Part shown: positions 8,356 to 16,387 of the stretch, one piece after another
Layout: each line of letters opens with the position of its first letter
Numbering within the stretch: the stretch's first letter is position 1
Assembly: GCA_019752015.1 (NCBI GenBank)
Contig: JAIEMQ010000025.1
Location: forward strand, 1-64,000
Origin: Cyanobacteriota bacterium
Lineage (GTDB): Bacteria; Acidobacteriota; Vicinamibacteria; Vicinamibacterales; UBA2999
DNA length: 64,000 nucleotides
Direction: 5' to 3'
Program-made: the position numbers and the translations under genes
The notes under the pieces: generated by a model
The model's input: only the letters and a program-made list of their open reading frames with translations
What the model was told of the DNA's origin: nothing
Databases searched by the model: none

Positions 8356-10181
8356 CGCTGTTGCGGCGCCGACGTTGTCGTCGGCTGATCGAGCCTGGCC
8401 GGCTTCTTGAGATGGAAGCCGGCGACGTCCTGATAGGCCTTCGCGAGCGCGATGATTTCGAGCTCGCGGTACGGCTGCGCGTAGATCACGGCGTTCGTCG
8501 GCTGGCCGTTCTCGGCAAAACCGTTCGGCAGATTGATCGCCGGATACCCCGCGAGATTCGCGTAACCAAAGTGCCGCTGCGCCGGCGGCTGCGGACGATC
8601 CGGATTCGGTCCGCCACCGCGTCCGCCTTCCGGCGCTGAACCTGGCGGACGCGAGGGCGTGCCGCCGGTGTTGTTGGAGCCGACCACGTAGACGTCCACG
8701 TGCGCCGTTGCCTTCTGCAGCTCCATCATCATCATCATGCGCGCGCGCTGCTGCTGCAGATAGATCGGCGCCGGCAGCAGGTAGCCGGTGGTCTGGTTGC
8801 CGCCGCGCGTCCCCTTCATGCGCCCGGCGCGCGCGTGCTCTTCGAAGTACGCGGTGCGCTCGACGCCGAAGCTGCCGGTGCTGGTCGTGAAGTTCGGCAC
8901 GGTCACCGGAATGAACTGCGTCACGCCAAGCGACTTGAGCGTCGCGAGCATCTTCTCGGCGTTGGCCTTCGCCGCCGCGTTGGTGATCTCGTCGAACGAC
9001 TCCTGGATGATGCCGACCTTCAGCGTCCTGATGTTGAAGTTCGCGTTCCAGTGGAACGGCACATCCGTCACGCTCATGTCGCGGCCGTCGGGCTTGCTGA
9101 TCGCCTGCATGACGATCGCCGTGTCTTCCGCGTAGCGGCAGATCGGGCCGAGCCGATCCTGCGTCCATGACAGCGCCATCACACCGTAGCGGCTGACGCG
9201 GCCGAACGTCGGGCGCAGCCCCGCGAGACCGCACCGCGCCGACGGGCTGAGAATCGAGCCGCTGGTTTCACTGCCGATGCCGAAAGCGACGCAACCCGCC
9301 GCGGTCGCCGATGATGGGCCCGCGGACGAACCGCTCGATCCGGTGACGGGATCCCACGGGCTCTTGGTCTGTCCGCCAAACCAGTTGTCGCCGCCGGCAA
9401 GCTCGCCGGTCGTGACCTTCGCGATCAGCACGGCGCCCGCATCGCGCAGCTGCTCAACGACCGTCGCGTCGTAATCGAGCACCTGCTCCTTGAACGGCGC
9501 CGATCCCCACGTCGTTGGAAACCCCTTCACCGAGATGATGTCCTTCGCGCCCCACGGAATGCCGTGCAGCGGCCCGCGGTACTTGCCCGCCGCGATTTCC
9601 GCGTCAGCGCGCTTTGCTTCGGCGCGCCCGTAGTCGTCGAGGAAGGTCACGACGTTGTTGAGCACGGGGTTGTACCGATGCAGCCGCGCGAGATACATCT
9701 CGGTCAGCTCCAGCGACGTGACCTGTCGCGTGCGCACGAGCTCGGCGAGGTGTCGAACCGGCCAGAACGCGACGTCCTCGAGATTCGCCGGACGCTTCAC
9801 CGACGGCGCCGCGCTCAGTCGCCACGGCTGCCTGGTCTTGTTCACCGTCATGCCCGGCGTCACCGGGCTGAAGTGGAACGGCGGCGAGACGTCAGGCGGA
9901 ATGTGAAGCTTACGCAGCTCTTCGTAGCCGTTCAGGCTGCGATTCGCGCTCTCGACGAGATTGTTCTTCTCGTCTTCCGGGACCTCGATGCCCGACAGCT
10001 TCAGCGCCTCGTCGATCATCGGCAGCGTGATCTTCTGCGCGCCGGCGTCCTGCATGCGCGCCCACAGCACGCCCGGCACCAGCGTCGAGCCGAGGCCCGC
10101 GCCCGCCAACGTCGCCATGAACCGCCGCCGCGTCTGATCGACTTGTCCGCCGTAGCCTTGGCGAAGGTGGAGGTTCTTCAT
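8352..10181 (-). CDS. Exported amidase (amidase signature family)
   Basis: A 609-residue amidase. Family motifs are the catalytic Lys in GIPWGAKDIISVKG, the Ser-rich GSSGSSAGPSSATAAG loop with the nucleophile, SETSGSILSPS, and RVSRYGVMALSWTQDRLGP. It hydrolyses a carboxamide; substrate not evident. A twin-arginine-like signal (QTRRRFMATLAGAGLG) precedes the mature part, suggesting TAT export. Before it lies LRQGYGGQ, encoded by a copy of a repeat that recurs at 39791, so the first ~15 residues may be repeat-derived. A start at the later ATG (RRRF-M) would remove the twin arginines. Start at 10181 is likely but not certain. Confidence 0.85.
   Translation of the reverse strand: MKNLHLRQGYGGQVDQTRRRFMATLAGAGLGSTLVPGVLWARMQDAGAQKITLPMIDEALKLSGIEVPEDEKNNLVESANRSLNGYEELRKLHIPPDVSPPFHFSPVTPGMTVNKTRQPWRLSAAPSVKRPANLEDVAFWPVRHLAELVRTRQVTSLELTEMYLARLHRYNPVLNNVVTFLDDYGRAEAKRADAEIAAGKYRGPLHGIPWGAKDIISVKGFPTTWGSAPFKEQVLDYDATVVEQLRDAGAVLIAKVTTGELAGGDNWFGGQTKSPWDPVTGSSGSSAGPSSATAAGCVAFGIGSETSGSILSPSARCGLAGLRPTFGRVSRYGVMALSWTQDRLGPICRYAEDTAIVMQAISKPDGRDMSVTDVPFHWNANFNIRTLKVGIIQESFDEITNAAAKANAEKMLATLKSLGVTQFIPVTVPNFTTSTGSFGVERTAYFEEHARAGRMKGTRGGNQTTGYLLPAPIYLQQQRARMMMMMELQKATAHVDVYVVGSNNTGGTPSRPPGSAPEGGRGGGPNPDRPQPPAQRHFGYANLAGYPAINLPNGFAENGQPTNAVIYAQPYRELEIIALAKAYQDVAGFHLKKPARLDQPTTTSAPQQR
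10147..10170 (-). repeat. Dispersed repeat copy in the amidase N-terminus
   Basis: The minus strand reads CACCTTCGCCAAGGCTACGG and continues CGGA. The same 19-base core, CTTCGCCAAGGCTACGGCG, is at 39791 in the opposite orientation inside the VanZ-like gene. Here it is translated in frame as LRQGYGG. Confidence 0.7.
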
Positions 10182-10212
10182 GCGGGGAAATATCGCATAA
10201 AATTGACGCTCT

Positions 10213-11448
10213 TTGCGCAATCGACTCACCGAAGCCGGGGCGCGCATCGCGGTCGCCCTCACCCACCGCAATTTCCGGCTGTTGTGGCTCGGCGCGCTCA
10301 CCTCCAGCATCGGCACGTGGATGCAGAAAGTCGCGCAGGCGTGGCTGATCGTCACGCTGACCGAGTCGAATTCCGCGTTCTACCTCGGCCTCGACAGTTT
10401 CGCGGGCGAGCTGCCGATCCTGCTGTTCACGCTGCTCGGCGGCGTCGTGGCCGATCGCCGCGATCGCCGGCACCTGATGCTGTCGTCGCAGACGGTGCAG
10501 ATGATCGTCGCCTTCATCCTCGCGGGGCTGGTGGCCAGCGGGGTGATCACGGTCTGGATGGTGATCACGCTGTCGTTCATTTCGGGTTGCGGCCAGGCGT
10601 TTGGCGGACCGGCGTACCAATCGCTGATACCGACGCTGGTCGGCAAGGATCACCTGCCGAACGCCGTCGCGCTCAACTCGATCCAGTTCAACCTCGCGCG
10701 TGTCATCGGTCCGGTCGTCGCCGGTGTCGCGCTCGCATCGCTCGGCATGGTGTGGTGCTTTGGCTTGAACGGCATCTCGTTCCTGTTCGTGATCGCCGCG
10801 ATCCTGGCGCTGCGCGACGTGCACGTCCCGCCAACCGCCACGGAAAGCATCGTCGCCCAGATGAAAGGCGGGCTGCGCTACGTCAAGAATTCACGCAACC
10901 TGATCGCGGTGATGTCGATCGGCTTCATCGTTGCGTTTCTCGGCTTTCCAATCCTGACGTTCCTGCCGGTCATCACCAGGGATGTGTTCCAACGTGATGT
11001 CGATTTCTATTCCCGGCTGATGACGTTCGCGGGCGCCGGCGCGGTCTCGGGCGCACTGGTCGTCGCCTACATCGGCAAGCATCAACACATCGGGAGAGTG
11101 CTGCTGATCTGCCTCGCGTTGTTCGGGACCGCGACGGCGCTGTTCTCGTTCTCGCGCACGCCCTGGCTGAGCGAGATCATTCTCTTCATCGCCGGCTCAT
11201 TGCTGGTGATGTGTACGTCGCTGACGACGTCGCTGGCGCAGTTGCTGGCGCCGGCGGAGCTGCGAGGGCGCGTCGTCAGCATCTATATGCTCGCATTCAG
11301 AGGCGGGTCACCGCTCGGTGGTCTCGCCAGCGGCTGGCTGGTGACGCAAGTCGGATCGGCGCCGAAGGTGTTGCTGGTGAACGGCATCACCCTCTCGATC
11401 GTCGCGATCTTCTTTTTGATTCGCGGCCACGGCCTCAAAGACGTTTAG
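10213..11448 (+). CDS. MFS exporter of the EntS-like (MFS_3) type
   Basis: A 411-residue, about 12-helix transporter. It starts with the family pattern ALTHRNFRLLWLGALTSSIGTWMQ, has the cytoplasmic loop VVADRRDRRHLMLSSQ after helix 2, and ends with the LAPAELRGRVVSIYMLAFRG loop. Members export siderophores, drugs or other small molecules; the substrate cannot be told. The only start before homology begins is TTG at 10213, because a stop (TGA) lies 9 bases upstream in frame. TAAAAT at 10198-10203 would give a very short leader. Its stop overlaps that of the convergent di-haem oxidase by four bases. Confidence 0.85.
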   Translation: MRNRLTEAGARIAVALTHRNFRLLWLGALTSSIGTWMQKVAQAWLIVTLTESNSAFYLGLDSFAGELPILLFTLLGGVVADRRDRRHLMLSSQTVQMIVAFILAGLVASGVITVWMVITLSFISGCGQAFGGPAYQSLIPTLVGKDHLPNAVALNSIQFNLARVIGPVVAGVALASLGMVWCFGLNGISFLFVIAAILALRDVHVPPTATESIVAQMKGGLRYVKNSRNLIAVMSIGFIVAFLGFPILTFLPVITRDVFQRDVDFYSRLMTFAGAGAVSGALVVAYIGKHQHIGRVLLICLALFGTATALFSFSRTPWLSEIILFIAGSLLVMCTSLTTSLAQLLAPAELRGRVVSIYMLAFRGGSPLGGLASGWLVTQVGSAPKVLLVNGITLSIVAIFFLIRGHGLKDV

Positions 11449-12620
11449 AGCGAGTCGAGAAACGCCAGCAGCGCGCGCCGCATCGGCTCGCTCGCGCGGT
11501 TGAAGCGCTCGACGACTCCGGCCGCTTCTCCACCGTGACGACGAATGGCTTCAGCGGGCGTGGCGGCGCTGCCGTCGTGCAACAAGGGCCGACGGAAGCG
11601 AAGACCCCACAATGCGGGCGTACGAATCTCGTCGGGTTCGGCAGCGCCTTGCTCAATGCCGTCACCGGTGCCGAGCTCGTGCAGCAGTAAGTCCGCGAAC
11701 AGCGCGAGCGGCTTGCGATTGAGCGCGGCGGACGGATTCGCGCCCGTCATCAACACCGGCGTGTGGCATGAGGTGCACCCGACTTCGGCAAAGACCTGCT
11801 CCCCGACGCGCACTTCGTCGGTGATCGTGCCGCGCGGCGGCGGCGCGAGAAACTTCATGAACGCTTCGAAGTTGTCGATGGCGCGTTTGCCGGTGCGTGG
11901 ATCGACGAGGTCCTCCGGATCTTTCACGCGATCGCATTCACGCAGCCGCGCCGCGGCGACGCCGCCGTGCGGTTCTTCGGGAAACACGTCGTTGGTGATG
12001 CCCATCTCGTTCGTGTAGGCATCACCGGAGAACGTCAGCAGCGTCGCGATCTGCGCTTTCCATCCGAACCGGCCGACGCGGCGCACGCCGGTGGCCTTGT
12101 CGACCACCACGGCTGCTCGGCCGCTGATCCCGTCGCGATCGCGATCGAAGGGATCTTCGAGCGCGAGCAGCGTCTCGTCGGGAACCGCTTCGAGGAGACC
12201 CGAGCCGAACACCGGAATCGGGGCGCGTCGGGCGACCACGTTGGCCTCCGCCGGAATCACGGCCTGGCAGCGGTGATCGGGCAGCGAAAACATCTGGAAC
12301 AACGTGGTGCCGCCGACCGTTCGAAACTTGCCGGTCTCGTCGCGGTAGCCGCCGCGCAGCTCCGTCATGGGACTGCCGCCGCCGATCGCCGGCACGTTGT
12401 GACAGACCGCGCAGCCGGTGCCGTTGAACAGCGGACCCAACCCTCCTTCGGCGACCTCGATTTCGCGGAAGTCTTCGAGACCGCGGCGGAACTCCTGGAA
12501 CTCCGCCGGCGTGATGCCGGGCAACGGATCGCCGGCGACGGGCTGCGACTGGGCGATGATGCGGACCGTCGTCAGCGCCCACAGCGACGCGGCCGCGCCG
12601 AGTGCGAACGGCGCCTTCAT
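11445..12620 (-). CDS. Di-haem oxidoreductase (DHOR, DUF1111 family)
   Basis: A 391-residue exported c-type cytochrome with a signal peptide (to about residue 24) and two CxxCH haem sites, CAVCH near residue 70 and CTSCH near residue 275. The intervening sequence (GGGSPMTELRGGYRD, FGSGLLEAVPDETLL, RDRDGISGRA) and the DEIRTPALWGLR end match the DUF1111 or thiol-oxidoreductase-like family. It is likely a periplasmic redox enzyme. Its ATG overlaps the stop of the cupredoxin gene (ATGA), so both are translated from one transcript starting at the porin gene. Confidence 0.88.
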   Translation of the reverse strand: MKAPFALGAAASLWALTTVRIIAQSQPVAGDPLPGITPAEFQEFRRGLEDFREIEVAEGGLGPLFNGTGCAVCHNVPAIGGGSPMTELRGGYRDETGKFRTVGGTTLFQMFSLPDHRCQAVIPAEANVVARRAPIPVFGSGLLEAVPDETLLALEDPFDRDRDGISGRAAVVVDKATGVRRVGRFGWKAQIATLLTFSGDAYTNEMGITNDVFPEEPHGGVAAARLRECDRVKDPEDLVDPRTGKRAIDNFEAFMKFLAPPPRGTITDEVRVGEQVFAEVGCTSCHTPVLMTGANPSAALNRKPLALFADLLLHELGTGDGIEQGAAEPDEIRTPALWGLRFRRPLLHDGSAATPAEAIRRHGGEAAGVVERFNRASEPMRRALLAFLDSL

Positions 12621-12967
12621 TTGACCACCAGCGTCGCGCGCATCGCGGTGTGGCCGGCGCCGCAGGGCCGCGAGCACTCGATCACGAACCGGCCGGCGGT
12701 GTCAGCGACGTACTTCACGACCGTCTCGCCGCGGCGGCGCTTCGGAATTTCAGCATTCACGTCGGTGCCGATGATGCGGAAACCATGATCGGTGTCGTCG
12801 CTCGTGAGATGAAATTCGATCGTCGTGCCTTGTTCGACGACGATTTCCGACGGCGTGAAGGCAAAGCGCTCAGCGGAAACGCGAATGACTCGTGGGGCTT
12901 GGGGCTTGGGACTTGGGGCTTGGGGCATGCCAAGCAGCAACAACGAAATAATCAGCAGCTTCATCAT
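12617..12967 (-). CDS. Exported cupredoxin-like protein
   Basis: A 116-residue protein: signal peptide (MMKLLIISLLLLGMPQ), a low-complexity APSPKPQAP linker encoded by a tandem repeat, then a small cupredoxin beta barrel. The copper-site pattern is that of cytochrome c oxidase subunit II-like domains: an upstream His in DDTDHGFRI, and ECSRPCGAGHTAMRATLVV supplying Cys, Cys, His and Met (CuA-like spacing C-x3-C-x3-H-x2-M). It probably carries electrons between the di-haem oxidase and another periplasmic partner. It starts 2 bases after the porin stop and overlaps the next gene by four bases. Confidence 0.8.
   Translation of the reverse strand: MMKLLIISLLLLGMPQAPSPKPQAPRVIRVSAERFAFTPSEIVVEQGTTIEFHLTSDDTDHGFRIIGTDVNAEIPKRRRGETVVKYVADTAGRFVIECSRPCGAGHTAMRATLVVK
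12893..12927 (-). repeat. Tandem GGGGCTTGGGACTTG array in the cupredoxin gene
   Basis: On the plus strand units of TGGGGCTTGG/GACTTGGGGC are repeated about four times. In the minus-strand gene they are read as APSPKPQAP between the signal peptide and the cupredoxin domain, so the array is tolerated in frame. Confidence 0.7.
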
Positions 12968-12969
12968 TT

Positions 12970-14097
12970 CTAAAACCACCACCCCACACCGAAGTTGAGC
13001 CGCCACGGACCTTGGATGCCTTCGCTCTTGTTGCGTTCGCGGGAGACATCGAACTTGAAGGCGACATCCGGATCCGGAAAATACGTGGCGCCGATCACCA
13101 TCGCGGAGCGTTGCAGCTCCTGGATCGGCAGAAAGCCCGCGGGCATCTTGTTCTGCGTGTCGAAGAGCTCGTAGCGCGCGAACGCCACGACTTCGTCCGC
13201 CCAGCGCTCGGGCGAGACGCGCGTCGCGACTTCGCCGTAGGCGCCGAGCAGACGGCTCGCGATGTTCGGACTGTTGCCCGACTGCAGTTGCAACGCGCGA
13301 TTGAGATCGCCCGCGCCGCCGATGTTGACGGCCACCCACTGGCCGCGCAGCTCATGCCGGCCGCGGCGGTACCGCGCATCGAGCGATCCGACCGTCACGG
13401 TCGGCGTCTCGATGTCGAGGCGAATCAAGCCGAAGCCGCTGCCCCCGGCCCAGAAACTTCCGGCCGCGGTCAGACCGCGCCGCCGATACTCCAGCCGTCC
13501 CGAGACGGCGGGATCGCTGGCGTCGGCGCGGCTGCCCTGCTGCCGTCCACCCGCGATGCCGTCCGCGGCGGTGAAGCCCGCGGCATCCATGCCGGGCAGC
13601 AGATACGCGCGATACGAAAAACCGCGGCCGAGATCGCCAAACGCGCCGACCCCGGCGTCGCGCCACGTGGTCGGTACGATGACGGTGTCCACGAACGTAC
13701 GCTCGACGCCATAAAATGTCGGCGGCTCCTGACGTTCGTTGACGATGCCGACCGGCACGAGCACGACGCCGGCGCGAAGATTGAACCGGCGGTGCAGCAT
13801 CAGATCGACGTATGCCTGTTCGATGCCTACCTCGCCACTCACGCCGGCGCCCGTGACGACGGCGTGCTCCACTTCAAACTCTGACCAGAACTTGATGCGA
13901 TCGGAGAACGAGTGACCGACCATGAACACAAAACGATGCATGTCGGCTTCAGTCGGCAGGTTCTGTTCCTTGTTGAGATGCGTTTCCATGTACCCGGAGA
14001 GCGTGGGCACTCCCTCGCGGCCCTGGGCGTACGCCGGGACTGCCAGCAACAGACAGACCATTCCTTTCCAATACACAAAATTTCTTAGTCGAGTCAT
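12970..14097 (-). CDS. Outer-membrane porin (phosphate-selective porin O/P-like)
   Basis: A 375-residue protein with a signal peptide ending near YAQG, followed by alternating beta strands (LSGYMETHLN, FWSEFEVEHAVV, VGIEQAYVDLMLHRRFNLRAG) and a final aromatic residue (GVGWWF), as in outer-membrane barrels. The VPVGIVNERQEPPTFYGVER segment is typical of OprO/OprP-like porins in Bacteroidetes and Acidobacteria. It heads a three-gene operon with a cupredoxin and a di-haem oxidase. ATG at 14097 is followed 12 codons later by another ATG with an adjacent AAGGA; the first start gives a longer signal n-region. The promoter at 14121-14147 gives a leader of under 20 bases. Confidence 0.82.
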   Translation of the reverse strand: MTRLRNFVYWKGMVCLLLAVPAYAQGREGVPTLSGYMETHLNKEQNLPTEADMHRFVFMVGHSFSDRIKFWSEFEVEHAVVTGAGVSGEVGIEQAYVDLMLHRRFNLRAGVVLVPVGIVNERQEPPTFYGVERTFVDTVIVPTTWRDAGVGAFGDLGRGFSYRAYLLPGMDAAGFTAADGIAGGRQQGSRADASDPAVSGRLEYRRRGLTAAGSFWAGGSGFGLIRLDIETPTVTVGSLDARYRRGRHELRGQWVAVNIGGAGDLNRALQLQSGNSPNIASRLLGAYGEVATRVSPERWADEVVAFARYELFDTQNKMPAGFLPIQELQRSAMVIGATYFPDPDVAFKFDVSRERNKSEGIQGPWRLNFGVGWWF

Positions 14098-14104
14098 CGA
14101 AATC

Positions 14105-14147
14105 AGTATTTTGACAAATCAAAATACTCGGCCCGTGCGTACCTGTC
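14105..14147 (-). promoter_or_regulatory. Sigma-70-type promoter with palindromic operator for the porin operon
   Basis: On the minus strand TTGACA (14147-14142), a 17-base spacer and TATTTT (14126-14121) form a near-consensus promoter. A perfect palindrome, AGTATTTTGA-CAAA-TCAAAATACT (14105-14128), covers the -10 and the start region. A dimeric repressor bound there would block transcription. Which regulator uses it is unknown; the operon's redox content suggests a redox or metal sensor. Confidence 0.75.
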
Positions 14148-14236
14148 AAGTCCTCGGTACGCTGAAACTGCGGCAAAAAGCCGGGGTGCGATGTCAGTCT
14201 TCGTTACAAATCGCCGAACCTGCGAACGTGTGGCGG

Positions 14237-15154
14237 TTATTGCGGGCGAACGACGCGCGCGCCGGTCATGAAACGACGGTAGGACTGGTATTGGGTCGTC
14301 GTGCGGAGGCGGCCGCCGCCGCGGATGATTTGCAGCTTCGACGATTCGATCGGCAGCACGAGTGTTTCCTGCGGATCCTCGAAGGTGACTCGGCGAAAGC
14401 GGATCGACGAGTCCAACCGCTCCACCGTCCAGCGCGGATTGACGCCCGGGCGGCGCGCGACTTTCCATGGCAGCGGAATGTCGATCAGTCCATTCAGCGA
14501 TTGATCGAGCCGCAGCACGTCGTGCGTCTCGGCGTCGATCCAGATTCGTCCGCGCATGCCGCCCTGGATGTCGAAGCTGATGCAGTCTTCATTGTTCTCG
14601 ACGAGCGACACGTCAACGGTCGGCTTTTTGATCTCGCGATAGTTCAGGATGATCGCCTCGCGGCGATCGACGATCTCACGTCCGCCGTCGGTGAATGTGT
14701 ACTTTTCGCGCTGGCTTGGCAGCAACATCGAGAGCGGCTGCTCTTCCGAGTCATGTTGCTCGGGCGTCGTGCAGTTGTCGTAATCCTTCTTGCGCGGAGT
14801 GGAACCGTTGACGCGCAACACCTGGCGGAGCGTGCGCGCTTCGGTCGGCGTTGGATTCTCCGGCGACGGCTCCCACGACAGCCGCAGCTCCGATTCGACG
14901 CGCCGTGAAGGGCCATCGGCGCCATAGGACATGTTGAGGCGCTGCAGGGACACCTTCTCGAGGCACATGATGCTCTGCGCGCGCGTGAAGAATTCGGCGA
15001 CCCTGTCGCCGGCGCGCCGCAGCACGGTGGTGACGTCCTTCACCTGCGGTTGATCGGCAGAGAGCGATCCCGCCAGCGCCACGAACAGCGCCGCGATCAC
15101 TCCCGCCGCACGCGCCTTTGCGGCAACCGCTCCGGCGACGCAGGCTCGTTTCAT
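14237..15154 (-). CDS. Secreted protein of unknown function
   Basis: A 305-residue protein with a signal peptide (cleavage near LSAD). The mature part is predicted mainly beta: alternating strands such as VESELRLSWEP, GRIWIDAETHDVLRLDQ, RRVTFEDPQETLVLP and TTTQYQSYRRF. The pattern resembles acidobacterial proteins with a lipoprotein-carrier-like half barrel, but I cannot assign a family. Two Cys (SIMCLEKV and EDCISF) and one in DNCTTP are present. It overlaps the upstream DsbD-N-like gene by four bases (ATGA), so the two are co-expressed. Confidence 0.7.
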   Translation of the reverse strand: MKRACVAGAVAAKARAAGVIAALFVALAGSLSADQPQVKDVTTVLRRAGDRVAEFFTRAQSIMCLEKVSLQRLNMSYGADGPSRRVESELRLSWEPSPENPTPTEARTLRQVLRVNGSTPRKKDYDNCTTPEQHDSEEQPLSMLLPSQREKYTFTDGGREIVDRREAIILNYREIKKPTVDVSLVENNEDCISFDIQGGMRGRIWIDAETHDVLRLDQSLNGLIDIPLPWKVARRPGVNPRWTVERLDSSIRFRRVTFEDPQETLVLPIESSKLQIIRGGGRLRTTTQYQSYRRFMTGARVVRPQ

Positions 15155-15639
15155 TTCACGGTCAGAGCGAAGCTGACCGGCACCTTGGCCGGCGCGTAAC
15201 AGACCTTGTCGTCACACGCCTGGTATTCGAGCCGGCCGCTCACCTTGAGGGCGCCCGCGGCGAGCGCTTTCTTCGCAGCCGCGGTGTCGAGCACCGTCAC
15301 GTCCTGCACCAGCTTGAACGGATGCCCGTAGGTCTCGACTTTCTCGTCGAGCTCCTTGAAGTAATAGATCTCCGAGGGCGGATACGTGGTCGGCGCCACC
15401 TTCATCCACGGCTGCGGATCGAGCTTGACGGCAATGACCTGATAGTCGTGTTTGCCGGGCGCGTAGACGTGCATGTTGCGCTTCGGCGTGATGTCGAACG
15501 ACAGCGACACCTTCTGCCCCGCCGCGATTTCCGTCGCGCTGATCGAGGTGCTCACCGTGAGATGCATGGTGTCGCTGCGCACCGGCGCCAGTGACTGAGA
15601 AGACAGGACCAGTGCCGTGAGCAGGGTGAGTGTTCGCAC
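15151..15639 (-). CDS. Stand-alone DsbD N-terminal-domain-like protein
   Basis: A 162-residue exported protein (signal peptide MRTLTLLTALVLSSQSLA). The immunoglobulin-like beta sandwich of DsbD-alpha is recognised from the NMHVYAPGKHDYQVIAVKL and LEYQACDDKVCYAPAKVPVSF stretches. The pair of cysteines (C-x4-C) is the redox pair that in DsbD receives electrons and passes them to periplasmic thiols. The transmembrane DsbD part is not encoded here, so the domain acts alone or with a distant partner. Start is GTG at 15639. It is the first gene of a two-gene operon. Confidence 0.78.
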   Translation of the reverse strand: MRTLTLLTALVLSSQSLAPVRSDTMHLTVSTSISATEIAAGQKVSLSFDITPKRNMHVYAPGKHDYQVIAVKLDPQPWMKVAPTTYPPSEIYYFKELDEKVETYGHPFKLVQDVTVLDTAAAKKALAAGALKVSGRLEYQACDDKVCYAPAKVPVSFALTVK

Positions 15640-15678
15640 GGCCCAACGATACCTTACCTGCTAAGATCCTGAAACCCC

Positions 15679-16383
15679 ATGGCAGTGCGGCCGCCCACAC
15701 GAATCCTCGTCGCCGAGGACGATCCCGACATCGGGAGCCTGCTCGAGCATTACCTCAAGAAGGCGGGCTTCCTCCCGACGATCGTAACGTCGGGCCGCGA
15801 CGTGATGCCGCAGATCAAGCGCGACACGCCCGATCTGGTGGTACTCGACCTGATGCTGCCGGGTCTCGACGGTCTGCAGCTGTGCCGCGCGATCAGGGCC
15901 GACGCCGCCACCGCGGCGATCCCGATCATCATGCTGACCGCGAAGGCCGAAGAATCCGATCGCATCGTCGGGCTCGAGCTCGGCGCGGATGACTACATCA
16001 CCAAACCGTTCAGCCCGAACGAAGTCGTGGCGCGCGTGCGCGCGCTGCTGCGCCGCGCGCACCGGGCGGCGCCCGCCGATCACCGGCTGTCGTACGGAGC
16101 ACTGACCGTCGATATTGACCGGCATCTCGTCAAGGTGGACGGCGAAGAGGTCAAGCTCACCGCGAAGGAATTCCTGTTGCTGCAGTACCTGATGCAGCAT
16201 CGCGGCCGCGTGTTGTCGCGGGACCTGCTCCTTTCGGACGTGTGGAGCTATTCGTATACCGGCGGCACGCGCACCGTCGACGTGCACGTGCGGCGGCTGC
16301 GCGAAAAAGTGCCGATGCTGGCCGACGCGATTGTGACCGTCAAACAGTTCGGTTATAAGCTGCTCGACCCCGCGCCAGCCTGA
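15679..16383 (+). CDS. phoB: PhoB-type response regulator
   Basis: A 234-residue OmpR/PhoB-family regulator. The receiver domain has the acidic pair EDD near residue 14, phospho-acceptor Asp57 (VVLDLMLPGLDG), Thr in MLTAKA and Lys in ITKPFSPNE. The winged-helix DNA-binding domain (LTAKEFLLLQYLMQHRGRVLSRDLLL, TVDVHVRRLREK) follows. The partner kinase starts 5 bases after the stop. A -10-like TAAGAT at 15662-15667 leaves a leader of a few bases. Assignment to phosphate control rests on the PhoR-like partner and Pho-box-like repeats near pstS and pit; another function is possible. Confidence 0.85.
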   Translation: MAVRPPTRILVAEDDPDIGSLLEHYLKKAGFLPTIVTSGRDVMPQIKRDTPDLVVLDLMLPGLDGLQLCRAIRADAATAAIPIIMLTAKAEESDRIVGLELGADDYITKPFSPNEVVARVRALLRRAHRAAPADHRLSYGALTVDIDRHLVKVDGEEVKLTAKEFLLLQYLMQHRGRVLSRDLLLSDVWSYSYTGGTRTVDVHVRRLREKVPMLADAIVTVKQFGYKLLDPAPA

Positions 16384-16387
16384 CCCT

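Noticed and set aside
8352-11448. Four-base TTAG stop-stop overlaps at 8352 and 11445 as a special signal
   Set aside because: TTAG naturally gives TAG on one strand and TAA on the other; two cases of convergent overlap are unremarkable in compact genomes.
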